This document shows, in pieces, positions 52,165 to 59,122 of a stretch of DNA of 59,122 bases. Source of the DNA: Streptomyces soli (lineage in GTDB: Bacteria; Actinomycetota; Actinomycetes; Streptomycetales; Streptomycetaceae); NCBI RefSeq assembly GCF_003999195.1, contig NZ_RJVR01000263.1:1-59122 (forward strand), given 5' to 3'. The position numbers were made by a program, and so were the translations under genes. The notes beneath the pieces are model-generated. The model was not told the origin of the DNA. It saw only the letters and a program-made list of their open reading frames with translations, and searched no databases. Position 1 is the first letter of the stretch. Every line of letters starts with the position of its first letter.

Positions 52165-54584
52165 TTCACCCCCACGTCGCCACGCCCGCAGGCCGTGCCG
52201 TCCTTGTTGGTGTCGAGCCCGAGCCGGTCGCGGCCATTGACCTTCAGGGCGGCGAGTTTGTGCCCGGCGAGCCAGTCGCAGCGCTCGGCCTTCGCCATGG
52301 CCGGGAAGGTCCAGGGCACGCACTGGCTGATCTTGCCGTAGACGTGGTCACAGCCGTCGTAGCCCGCGGGGACCTTGACGCCCTTGGTCTTGGCCGGTTT
52401 CTTCTTGGCGGGCTTCGCCGTGGCGAGGTCGTCGGCGAAGGGCTGGACGTGTGCGGCGGCGGTCGGGGCTCCGCCGATCTGGACCCAGGTGGAGGTCGAC
52501 GGGACTCCGGCGGCGTCGACGACCTGGAGCATGTACCAGCCCGGCGGGGCGATGTTGGGATTGCTGGTGAGGCCCAGGTCGACGGTGTTGCCGTCGACGG
52601 TCATCGGCAGGTCGACGTAGCGCTGGTTGGGGTCGGAGGAGTGGGTGACGGCCGCCGGACGGATCAGCGAGGCCTTGGTGACCGTACGGTCCACGGTGAT
52701 GCGCTGAGTCGAGCCGTACGACCACTGGGTCGAGGCCACCGAGGTGATCTGGGGCCGGTCGCCACGGAAGAGGTACGGCGGCGAGTAGATGGAGATGCGG
52801 CGGTCGAAGGAGCCGTCGCCGGGATTGTTGCCGACGGTGAGCACCCGGCCGTCGGGCAGCAGCAGCGCCGAGGAGTGGTAGGTGCGCGGCACCGGGTCGG
52901 TGGCCAGGCCGGCGTGGAAGGTATTGCTCACAGGGTCGTACGTCGAGGCCTCGAAGACCGGGTCCTCGCGGTAGGTGTGCAGGGCGCCGCCGGTCTCCAG
53001 CACCTTGCCGTCGGGCAGGATCACCGCGGAGACGTAGACCTTGCCCTCGGCGCCGGTCTGGGCGGTGCCGTCGGCGTAGGTGCCCTGCGGGAGATCGGGC
53101 CCGGCCACGTACGAGGGCGAGGCGGCGGTGAGGTCGATCAGGTCGGTGAGGCGGTGCGCGTCGGGCGCGACGGTGTGGTTGCCGCCGCCGATGGTCAGCA
53201 CCTTCTGGGACTGGGCGGGTGGCAGGAGTACGGACATCGACTGGTCGCGTTCGTCCTTCTTGCGAAGGCCGGGTACGTCGGTGATGGTGCCGGTGTCGTA
53301 GTTGTAGACCGACGCGCCGGTGCCGGACAGGCCGACACCGAAGACATGGCTGCCGGAGTAGAAGAGGCGGCCGTCCTGGAGCAGGATCGCGGCCGGGTAC
53401 AGGCCCCAGAAGCTCCAGGTCTGCTTGTCGCAGCAGCCCTTCCAGGTGCCGGAGGCGTAGTCGAAGCGCTCGTTGATGACGGTGCCGGCGGCGTTCTCGT
53501 CGAGGCCGCCGAGGGCGACCACGTCGCCGTTGCCCATCTCGGTGGCGGAGGGGTACCAGTGACCGGCGATCATGTCGTTGGTGCGGGTGTAGGTCATGGT
53601 CTCCGGGTCGAAGACGTAACTGGTCTTCAGTCCCTTGTAACCGACGGTGCCGTCGGCCGAGGCGTAGTCCTTGTTGCCGCCCAGCACCAGGACTCTGCCG
53701 TCCTGGAGTTGCACATGTCCCGCGCAGAAGAAGTCGGCGGGGGTGGGCACGTCGGTGTAGGTGTAGTTCACCGGGTCGAAGACGGTGGTCTTGAAGGTGC
53801 CGGCGGCGAAGGCGTCGCGGTCGTTGCCCGATCCCGCGATCATCAGCACCTTGCCGTTGCGCAGCAGGACGGAGTGGATGGCGCGGACCGGCGAGGGCAT
53901 CTCGACGACCTGCCACTTGCCGACGCAGGCCGGTCCGTTGGGGTCGGTGGTGCAGGGGTCGGGCCCCGGGTCGGGCACGGTGGCGTCGACCATCGAGTAG
54001 TCGTCGGTGGCGAGGGTGCCGGTGCCGTAGAGGGTGGCGCCCCAGGTGATCCGGTCGGTGCCGGCCGGGACGGCGGGGGTGCGGACCTCGGCGCGCTGGT
54101 AAGTGCTGGTCACCGCGAGGGTGTTGAGGTCGGTCCAGAAGACCCAGCCGTCGGTGGTGTCGTGCCGGAACAAGGTGATCACGCTGTTCGCGGAGGTCGT
54201 CCGGTACCAGAGCGACAGGTCGTACTGGTGGTCCGGGGCGACTGCCGGTGCGCAGCCGTTCTCCAGCATCATCGTCTTACGGTCGCCGGAGGTGAGCCGG
54301 GTGATGCCGATCTCGACGGCGTGGGCGCCACCGTGGGCGCCGGAGGCCCCGGTCACGGTGAAGGTGGAGTCGTTGTCGCCGTAGCCGGACTTCTCGAAGC
54401 AGCTGGGGAAGCCGGTGGCGGGGTCGACGGTCTCCAGGCCGGGGTTGGTCACGAGGTTGACGGCGGCGTGCGCGACCGGCGCCTCGGGGCTGAGCGCGAG
54501 TCCGACGGTGAGCAGCGAGAACAGTACGGTGGCGACGACCAGGCGCAGGCGTCGTCTGTGGCCTTCGCTACGGCTGCGGGTCAT
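52161..54584 (-). CDS. Secreted copper-radical oxidase (galactose-oxidase/GlxA-like) with extra domains
   Basis: 807 residues. Signal peptide (LVVATVLFSLLTVGLALSPE), a CBM-like beta-sandwich (about 42-205), a kelch propeller and an early-set/DUF1929 domain. Expected copper and radical ligands of galactose oxidase are conserved: C287 (DFFCAGHVQLQDG), Y344 (AGHWYPSATEMG), Y569-H570 (PRTYHSSALLLPDG) and H648 (AVTHSSDPNQR). The tail (about 735-807) has cysteines and an excalibur-like DTNKDGTACG calcium motif, which GlxA (about 645 residues) lacks. Downstream of, and tightly spaced (1 bp) to, the GT39 gene. Confidence 0.88.
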   Translation of the reverse strand: MTRSRSEGHRRRLRLVVATVLFSLLTVGLALSPEAPVAHAAVNLVTNPGLETVDPATGFPSCFEKSGYGDNDSTFTVTGASGAHGGAHAVEIGITRLTSGDRKTMMLENGCAPAVAPDHQYDLSLWYRTTSANSVITLFRHDTTDGWVFWTDLNTLAVTSTYQRAEVRTPAVPAGTDRITWGATLYGTGTLATDDYSMVDATVPDPGPDPCTTDPNGPACVGKWQVVEMPSPVRAIHSVLLRNGKVLMIAGSGNDRDAFAAGTFKTTVFDPVNYTYTDVPTPADFFCAGHVQLQDGRVLVLGGNKDYASADGTVGYKGLKTSYVFDPETMTYTRTNDMIAGHWYPSATEMGNGDVVALGGLDENAAGTVINERFDYASGTWKGCCDKQTWSFWGLYPAAILLQDGRLFYSGSHVFGVGLSGTGASVYNYDTGTITDVPGLRKKDERDQSMSVLLPPAQSQKVLTIGGGNHTVAPDAHRLTDLIDLTAASPSYVAGPDLPQGTYADGTAQTGAEGKVYVSAVILPDGKVLETGGALHTYREDPVFEASTYDPVSNTFHAGLATDPVPRTYHSSALLLPDGRVLTVGNNPGDGSFDRRISIYSPPYLFRGDRPQITSVASTQWSYGSTQRITVDRTVTKASLIRPAAVTHSSDPNQRYVDLPMTVDGNTVDLGLTSNPNIAPPGWYMLQVVDAAGVPSTSTWVQIGGAPTAAAHVQPFADDLATAKPAKKKPAKTKGVKVPAGYDGCDHVYGKISQCVPWTFPAMAKAERCDWLAGHKLAALKVNGRDRLGLDTNKDGTACGRGDVGVN

Positions 54585-54585
54585 G

Positions 54586-56181
54586 TCAGCGCACCGCCTT
54601 GGTGTTGTCGGTCCGCAGGATGTCGATCCGGCCGTTGCCCTCGCCGAAGGTGGCCACGGGCTTGGAGTGGTCCAGCAGGGCCTCTACGGTCGGCAGGTTC
54701 TTGCGCTCGCCGCGCAGGGCCGGGGTGGAGACGACGTAGTCGATATCGCGCCAGCCGTGCGGAAGGGTCTTCTCGATGGCCGGGTCCTGGTCGAGCTTGT
54801 AGTGCCAGATGACCCCGGTCCCCGGTGTGAAGCCGGCGTCGACGGCGTCCAGCCACAGCACGCCGTCGGTGACGATGCGGGTGTGCGCGGGGTCGGCTAT
54901 GTGGCCGTCGCGCAGCCAGCGGGCCGCGTCGTAGTAGACGGTGGTGTCGTTGGTGCGTACGGCGTCGCGGTCCCCCTGGTACCAGACCGGGCCGAGCAGG
55001 GCGGCCGCGGTGGCGAGGACGGTGACCACCGCCGCGATGCGCGGGACGCGGCCGCCGGGCAGGGCGCGGACGGCGGCCTGGGCGATCCCGGCGAGGGCGA
55101 TGGCGAGGAAGGGCAGCAGCTGGATGACGTACATCTTCGGCAGGTAGCCGCCGGGCCGCGCGGCGACGGCGACCAGGATCAGGGCGGCGAACGCGATGGG
55201 ACGCAGCCGGCGCACGGTCAGGGCCGCCAGCACGGCGGCGCTGCCGCCGAGGATGAGCACGGGGTCGGCGGCCAGCCACTCGTTGAGCAGGGCGTGGGCC
55301 TCGGTGCCGGGCTGGAACATCGAGCCGGTGCCGGCCCGGCTGCCGAGCTGGAAGCCCAGCGAGCCGATCAGCGAGACGTGGCCGGCGCCGGGGAACAACT
55401 CGCCCTTGAGGACGGCGTAGAGCGGATAGAACATGCCCGTCAGGGCGAGCCCCGAGGCGAAGCCGGCGAAGGAGAAGGTGCGGGTGCGCGGGTGGCTGCC
55501 GTGCCAGAGCGCGTACAGCAGGGCCGGCAGGACGACCACGATGGTCTCCTTGGACAGCACCGCCGCCGCCAGGCAGGCCCCGGACGCCACGTGGTGCCAC
55601 AGATGCCGGCGCGGTGACAGCGCCAGCGCGAAGGCGGCCAGCGCCCACACCACGGCGAAGTTGTCGAGGTAGATCTGGCGGTTCAGGGTGACCGCCAGCG
55701 GCGACAGCCCGTAGAGCAGCATCGCGCCGAGGGCGGCGGGCCGGCCGAGACCGACGCGCCGGGCGACGAGGTGGACGAGCAGCGCGCCGGCCGCGGCGAC
55801 CGGCAGCATCGCGATCCGGCCCTGGACGAAGGTGGGCAGGTCCGGGGCCAGCCAGGCCGGGAGCCAGGCCAGCCAGCTGAGCTGGATCCAGCCGAACGGC
55901 GGGTGGTCGTACCAGTACGTGTAGTGGGCCAGCCCCACCCCGTGCCCGACCGCCCACGCCTGCGCGAGATATGTTCCCTCGTCGTCATTCGGGAAGGGAC
56001 TGCGGCCGATATTCCAGGCCCGTAAGGAAACGATCAGCGACAGTGCTAGCGCCGGAAACGCGAAATTCGGCCATCGGAATTTTCTGGAATCAGCCACTCC
56101 AGTGCCACCAGGCTGCTTCCCACTATCCGGAGTTAGCGAAGGCTTAACCAGAAGTTCCGTGGAGATTACCGAGCTGCCCAT
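54586..56181 (-). CDS. GT39/ArnT-like membrane glycosyltransferase
   Basis: 531 residues, about 11 membrane helices. The lumenal acidic motif RSPFPNDDEGTYLAQAWAVG follows the first helix, as in PMT/ArnT-type enzymes using polyprenyl-phosphate sugars; YDHPPFGWIQLSWLAW and LNRQIYLDNFAVVWALAAFA follow. The C-terminal extracytoplasmic domain (from about 400) is soluble. Codon 53 is TTA (56025-56023). ATG 56181 has a GGGGGG purine run that is also part of a predicted G-quadruplex. It probably transfers a sugar from the lipid carrier made by the DPM-like enzyme. Confidence 0.85.
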   Translation of the reverse strand: MGSSVISTELLVKPSLTPDSGKQPGGTGVADSRKFRWPNFAFPALALSLIVSLRAWNIGRSPFPNDDEGTYLAQAWAVGHGVGLAHYTYWYDHPPFGWIQLSWLAWLPAWLAPDLPTFVQGRIAMLPVAAAGALLVHLVARRVGLGRPAALGAMLLYGLSPLAVTLNRQIYLDNFAVVWALAAFALALSPRRHLWHHVASGACLAAAVLSKETIVVVLPALLYALWHGSHPRTRTFSFAGFASGLALTGMFYPLYAVLKGELFPGAGHVSLIGSLGFQLGSRAGTGSMFQPGTEAHALLNEWLAADPVLILGGSAAVLAALTVRRLRPIAFAALILVAVAARPGGYLPKMYVIQLLPFLAIALAGIAQAAVRALPGGRVPRIAAVVTVLATAAALLGPVWYQGDRDAVRTNDTTVYYDAARWLRDGHIADPAHTRIVTDGVLWLDAVDAGFTPGTGVIWHYKLDQDPAIEKTLPHGWRDIDYVVSTPALRGERKNLPTVEALLDHSKPVATFGEGNGRIDILRTDNTKAVR

Positions 56182-56189
56182 GGGACATA

Positions 56190-56228
56190 CCCCCCTAAAA
56201 ACCCACCCCAACCCGCCCCCATACCCCC
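56190..56228 (-). promoter_or_regulatory. G-quadruplex-forming leader of the GT39 gene
   Basis: On the coding (minus) strand the leader has G-runs of 5, 5, 3, 4, 3 and 6 separated by loops of 1-6 nt (GGGGGTATGGGGGCGGG then TTGGGGTGGG and TTTTTAGGGGGG), ending 8 nt before the ATG. The last run is the Shine-Dalgarno. A folded quadruplex in the mRNA would hide the ribosome site. Confidence 0.6.
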
Positions 56229-56364
56229 AGAGGACGGAAAAACTGAACGAGCGTCCACGGGAAGTTCACAGTCTCCACATTGCCTCCACGTAAACGATTT
56301 ATTCCGCTTTCGTGAATCTTCAAAATCCGCGATCTTGAAGGCGGCGACATAGCCAAGGGGCATG

Positions 56365-56394
56365 TTGACGCCAAGGAAAACCGACTGCTAGCTT
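56365..56394 (+). promoter_or_regulatory. Promoter of the GT2 gene
   Basis: TTGACG (56365) and TAGCTT (56389) with an 18-bp spacer. The 253-bp divergent gap is markedly A/T-richer than its surroundings. On the minus strand TTGAAG and TAAATC near 56325-56300 could drive the GT39 gene. Confidence 0.5.
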
Positions 56395-56434
56395 CCGGCC
56401 CGGGGAAATATCGGAATATGAACTGGGGGGAACG

Positions 56435-57760
56435 ATGTGGATTTCCGCTGCCCTTTTACTGGATTCGCTGCTGCTCATGGCGGCGGCCGGCGTCACGCTC
56501 TGGTGGATGATGCACGCCTGGCGCACCCCGGAGACCCTGGACGCCACCGCCTTCGCCGAACCTGACGGAGCACACCGGCTGTCCTTCTCGTTACTGGTCC
56601 CGGCCCGCCACGAGGAGCAGGTCCTGGCGCACACCATCGAGCGGATGCTGCTCATCGACCATCCGGACTTCGAAGTGGTGGTCGTCGTCGGCCATGACGA
56701 CCCGGGCACCGCCGCCATCGCCCACGGCCTCGCCGAGCACCACCCGGACCGGGTCAAGGTCGTCACCGACCACCACGAGGCCAAGAACAAACCCCGGGCC
56801 CTCAACACAGCACTACCGCACTGCCGGGGCGAGATCATCGGGGTCTTCGACGCGGAGGACATCGTCCACCGCGAGCTGCTCACCCACGTCGACCACGCCT
56901 TCCGCGGCGCCTCCGCCGACGTCGTCCAGGGCGGCGTCCAGCTCGTCAACTACGACAGCAACTGGTACAGCCTGCGCAACTGCCTGGAGTACTTCTTCTG
57001 GTTCCGCAGCCGGCTCCACCTGCACGCCCGCAAGGGCTTCATCCCGCTCGGCGGCAACACCGTCTTCGTACGCGCCGAGTTGCTGCGCGTCACCGGCGGC
57101 TGGGACGGCGACTGCCTCGCCGAGGACTGCGACCTCGGCGTACGCCTGTCCAGCCGCGGCGCCAAGGTCGTGGTCGCCTACCACGCGGCACTGGTCACCC
57201 GCGAGGAGACCCCGGACTCCCTGCGTGGCCTCTACAAGCAGCGCACCCGCTGGAACCAGGGCTTCCTGCAGGTGCTGCGCAAGGGCGAGTGGCGACGGCT
57301 GCCCGTGCGGCAGCGCGTCCTGGCCCGCTGGACCCTCACCACGCCCTTCGTCCAGGCGTTCACCGGCGTCATGGTCCCGTTCGGCGTGCTGGTGGCGCTG
57401 CTCGGCGGGATCCCGCTGCCGATCTCGCTGTTCGCCTGGCTGCCGGTACTGCCGATGGCCGCGATGACGGTCTTCGAGTGCGTCGCCCTGCACGACTTCG
57501 GCCGCGAGTACGGCTTCCGGATCACACCGCTGCACTACGCCAAGCTGCTCATCGGCACCCCGGTCTACGGACTGATCCTGGCCGCGGCAGCCGTGCGGGC
57601 GGTCTGGCGCGAGTACACGGGACGCAAGGACTGGGAGCTGACCTCGCACGTCGGCGCCCACCTGGAACACCAGCCGGAACACCAGCCGGCGTACCACCTG
57701 GAGCACGAGCCGAGCCGCACACCCGCCGCAGTCAGGCCCGACCCTCAGGAGGCACTGTGA
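56435..57760 (+). CDS. Processive GT2 membrane glycosyltransferase
   Basis: 441 residues. One N-terminal helix, a GT-A domain (FSLLVPARHEEQVLAHTIER, GVFDAEDIVHRELLTHVD, GGWDGDCLAEDCDLGVRL), QxxRW-type KQRTRWNQGFLQV, then two or three C-terminal helices (FTGVMVPFGVLVALLGGIPL). This is the cellulose/hyaluronan-synthase-like layout, so it should polymerise and possibly export a beta-glycan. Codons 8 and 53 are TTA, implying control by bldA. Its stop overlaps the next start (GTGA, 57757-57760). A His/Glu-Pro-rich tail follows the last helix. Confidence 0.88.
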   Translation: MWISAALLLDSLLLMAAAGVTLWWMMHAWRTPETLDATAFAEPDGAHRLSFSLLVPARHEEQVLAHTIERMLLIDHPDFEVVVVVGHDDPGTAAIAHGLAEHHPDRVKVVTDHHEAKNKPRALNTALPHCRGEIIGVFDAEDIVHRELLTHVDHAFRGASADVVQGGVQLVNYDSNWYSLRNCLEYFFWFRSRLHLHARKGFIPLGGNTVFVRAELLRVTGGWDGDCLAEDCDLGVRLSSRGAKVVVAYHAALVTREETPDSLRGLYKQRTRWNQGFLQVLRKGEWRRLPVRQRVLARWTLTTPFVQAFTGVMVPFGVLVALLGGIPLPISLFAWLPVLPMAAMTVFECVALHDFGREYGFRITPLHYAKLLIGTPVYGLILAAAAVRAVWREYTGRKDWELTSHVGAHLEHQPEHQPAYHLEHEPSRTPAAVRPDPQEAL

Positions 57761-58926
57761 CCACCAGCTCGCCGCTGCCCGTCCCCACCCCTGCCGTCGT
57801 GACCGCACCACCGGCGATCTCGCTGGTCGTGCCGACCTTCAACGAGGCCGCGAACATCGACGAGTTGCTCTCCCGGATCTGCGCCGCGCTGCCGCCTGAC
57901 GCGCCGGGCGCCGGAGCCGTGGACGTGCTCTTCGTGGACGACTCCACCGACAACACCCCCGAGGTCGTACGCGACGCGGCCCTACGCTGCCCGATCCCCG
58001 TCGCCGTCCACCACAGACCCGAACCCCACGGAGGCCTCGGCGGCGCGGTCGTGGAGGGCATCACCCGCACCACCGCGACCTGGATCGTCGTCATGGACGC
58101 CGACCTGCAGCATCCGCCGGGCCTGATACCGGAGTTGATCGCGGCCGGTGAGCGGACCGGCGCCGAACTGGTCGTCGCCAGCCGCTACGCCGACGGCGGC
58201 AGCCGCCAAGGCCTCGCCGGCGGCTACCGGATGCTGGTGTCCGGGGCGTCGACGCTGGTGGCCAAGGCCGTCTTCCCGCGCGCCCTGCACGCCGTCTCCG
58301 ACCCCATGAGCGGTTTCTTCGCCATCCGCCGCGAGGCCGTCGAACGCGGCCTGAGCGGTGAGGGGCTGCGCCCCCTGGGCTACAAGATCCTGCTGGAGCT
58401 GGCGGTGCGCTGCCGACCGCGCGGGGTCGCGGAACTGCCGTACGAATTCGGCGAACGCTTCGCCGGCGAGTCCAAGTCCACCCTCAAGGAGGGCCTGCGC
58501 TTCCTGCGCCACCTCGCCCTGCTGCGCACCGCCGAGTCCCGCGCCCGGATGATCGCCTTCGGCCTGGTGGGCGCCTCCGGCTTCCTGCCCAACCTGGCCG
58601 TCCTGTGGCTGCTCATCCACGGCACGGGCATGCACTACGTACCGGCCGAGATCATCGCCAACCAGGCGGGGCTGCTCTGGAACTTCCTGATCATCGACTC
58701 GCTGGTCTACCGCGACCACCGCAGGCAGCACCGCCGCTCCCTGCGCATGCTCAGCTTCGGCGCCCTGGGCAACGCCGACCTCGTCGTCCGTATCCCGCTG
58801 CTCGCGCTCCTCGTCACCGCCGCCGGCATCCCGCCGGTGCCGGCCACCGCGCTCAGCCTCATCGTGGTCTTCGCCCTGCGGTTCGTGATCGTCGACCGGG
58901 TCCTCTACCGGCGCCGTCAGGCCTGA
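57757..58926 (+). CDS. DPM-like GT2 polyprenyl-phosphate sugar synthase with GtrA-like domain
   Basis: 389 residues. GT2 domain (ISLVVPTFNEAANIDELLSR, VDVLFVDDSTDNTPEVV, ATWIVVMDADLQHPPGLIPE, VSDPMSGFFAIRREA) to about 250, then a four-helix GtrA-like membrane domain (MIAFGLVGASGFLPNLAVLW, AEIIANQAGLLWNFLIIDSL, FGALGNADLVVRIPLLALLV). It makes a lipid-phosphate sugar and probably flips it. GTG 57757 with AGGAGG upstream, translationally coupled to the processive GT2. Convergent overlap of 10 bp with the next gene. Confidence 0.9.
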   Translation: MTTSSPLPVPTPAVVTAPPAISLVVPTFNEAANIDELLSRICAALPPDAPGAGAVDVLFVDDSTDNTPEVVRDAALRCPIPVAVHHRPEPHGGLGGAVVEGITRTTATWIVVMDADLQHPPGLIPELIAAGERTGAELVVASRYADGGSRQGLAGGYRMLVSGASTLVAKAVFPRALHAVSDPMSGFFAIRREAVERGLSGEGLRPLGYKILLELAVRCRPRGVAELPYEFGERFAGESKSTLKEGLRFLRHLALLRTAESRARMIAFGLVGASGFLPNLAVLWLLIHGTGMHYVPAEIIANQAGLLWNFLIIDSLVYRDHRRQHRRSLRMLSFGALGNADLVVRIPLLALLVTAAGIPPVPATALSLIVVFALRFVIVDRVLYRRRQA

Positions 58927-59122
58927 CCCAGCTGCTCCGCCAGGACCTCCACGTCGGTGGCCGGCGCGGCGCACACGAAGTGACGGCACACGTACGCTGC
59001 CGGCCGGCCGCCGACGAGGGGCCGGTCGGCCAGCAGCGCGAACTGGCCGCTGCCCGGCTCCCCGGCGGCCACCACCGCGCCCGGCGCCGTCCCCAGCAGC
59101 GCCGTCCGGTGCAGGGCGGCGG
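58917..59122 (-). CDS. YyaL-like thioredoxin-domain protein, C-terminal part
   Basis: The gene runs off the window; only the last 67 codons are seen. They read AALHRTALLGTAPGAVVAAG, PLVGGRPAAYVCRHFVCAAP and TDVEVLAEQLGQA, matching the C-terminus of thioredoxin-domain (DUF255, YyaL/SSP411) proteins. Its stop lies inside the palindrome TCAGGCCTGA shared with the convergent gene's stop. Confidence 0.75.
   Translation of the reverse strand, partial: AALHRTALLGTAPGAVVAAGEPGSGQFALLADRPLVGGRPAAYVCRHFVCAAPATDVEVLAEQLGQA

Noticed and set aside
52260..54812. An 850-codon frame opposite the copper oxidase
   Set aside because: Val/Gly/Asp-rich shadow of the minus-strand gene, which has all catalytic residues.
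52161..58926. The canonical cslA-glxA locus
   Set aside because: Gene order and domain content differ: the oxidase is about 160 residues longer, it is paired with a GT39 gene, and the GT2 is divergent and coupled to a DPM-GtrA gene.

Overview
The window is high-GC actinobacterial chromosome and almost certainly Streptomyces. Three things point there: a WhiB-like regulator, rare TTA (bldA-type) codons in a few genes, and a run of core genes (ychF, ppgK, ispH, xseA/xseB, glpX, a WblI-like gene, tandem fumarases, pckG) whose order resembles the S. coelicolor core from memory. No rRNA, tRNA or CRISPR was seen. Many gaps hold GC-rich inverted or direct repeats, and at least seven gene remnants are scattered along the window.

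Layout. 1-1.1 kb: graveyard of mobile DNA (end of a cytosine methyltransferase, broken IS5-type transposase, short direct repeats). 1.1-14.2 kb: housekeeping block with ychF, DUF6542, ppgK, ispH, xseA-xseB, DUF4245, glpX, a WblI-like gene, DUF1707, class I fumarase, class II fumarase (fumC) and DUF402. 14.3-19.4 kb: methyltransferase, a GAF/PP2C/HATPase switch phosphatase carrying a TTA codon, then an overlapping AAA-ATPase/HNH pair that looks like a Septu-type anti-phage module. 19.4-24.7 kb: catalase, then a transglutaminase / alpha-E / ATP-grasp operon. 24.8-29.9 kb: AI-2E transporter, secreted lytic-transglycosylase-like protein with a long structured leader, PhoH and a cis-prenyltransferase.

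29.9-40.8 kb: a full Tad/Flp pilus region on the minus strand (prepilin peptidase, OmpA-like protein, lipoprotein, TadG-like, Flp pilin, TadC, TadB, TadA, TadE, a CpaE/TadZ-TadE fusion, CpaB and a zinc-ribbon protein). A 6C-like small RNA lies near its 3' end. 41-42.5 kb: secreted GH18 chitinase behind two DasR-type boxes. 42.5-48.4 kb: epoxide-hydrolase remnant, then a D-amino-acid locus (RidA and IclR divergent from a D-serine-dehydratase-like enzyme and a D-aminoacylase) and an AlaT-like aminotransferase. 48.4-51.9 kb: small conserved protein, pckG and hemolysin III.

52.2-58.9 kb: a surface-glycan locus. It has a secreted copper-radical (galactose-oxidase-like) protein with extra terminal domains, a GT39-type membrane transferase, and divergently a processive GT2 synthase translationally coupled to a DPM-like transferase with a GtrA-like tail. 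Three TTA codons sit in the two divergent glycosyltransferase genes, which suggests developmental control of an uncharacterised cell-surface polymer. The window ends inside a YyaL-like gene.

Best candidates for something undescribed: the bldA-type glycan/copper-oxidase locus; a shared 15-bp palindrome placed identically at the catalase and at the 48.4-kb gene; paired TTGC palindromes before the pilin; the long palindromic element found compact in one place and split by a second repeat in another; and the G-rich leader of the GT39 gene.
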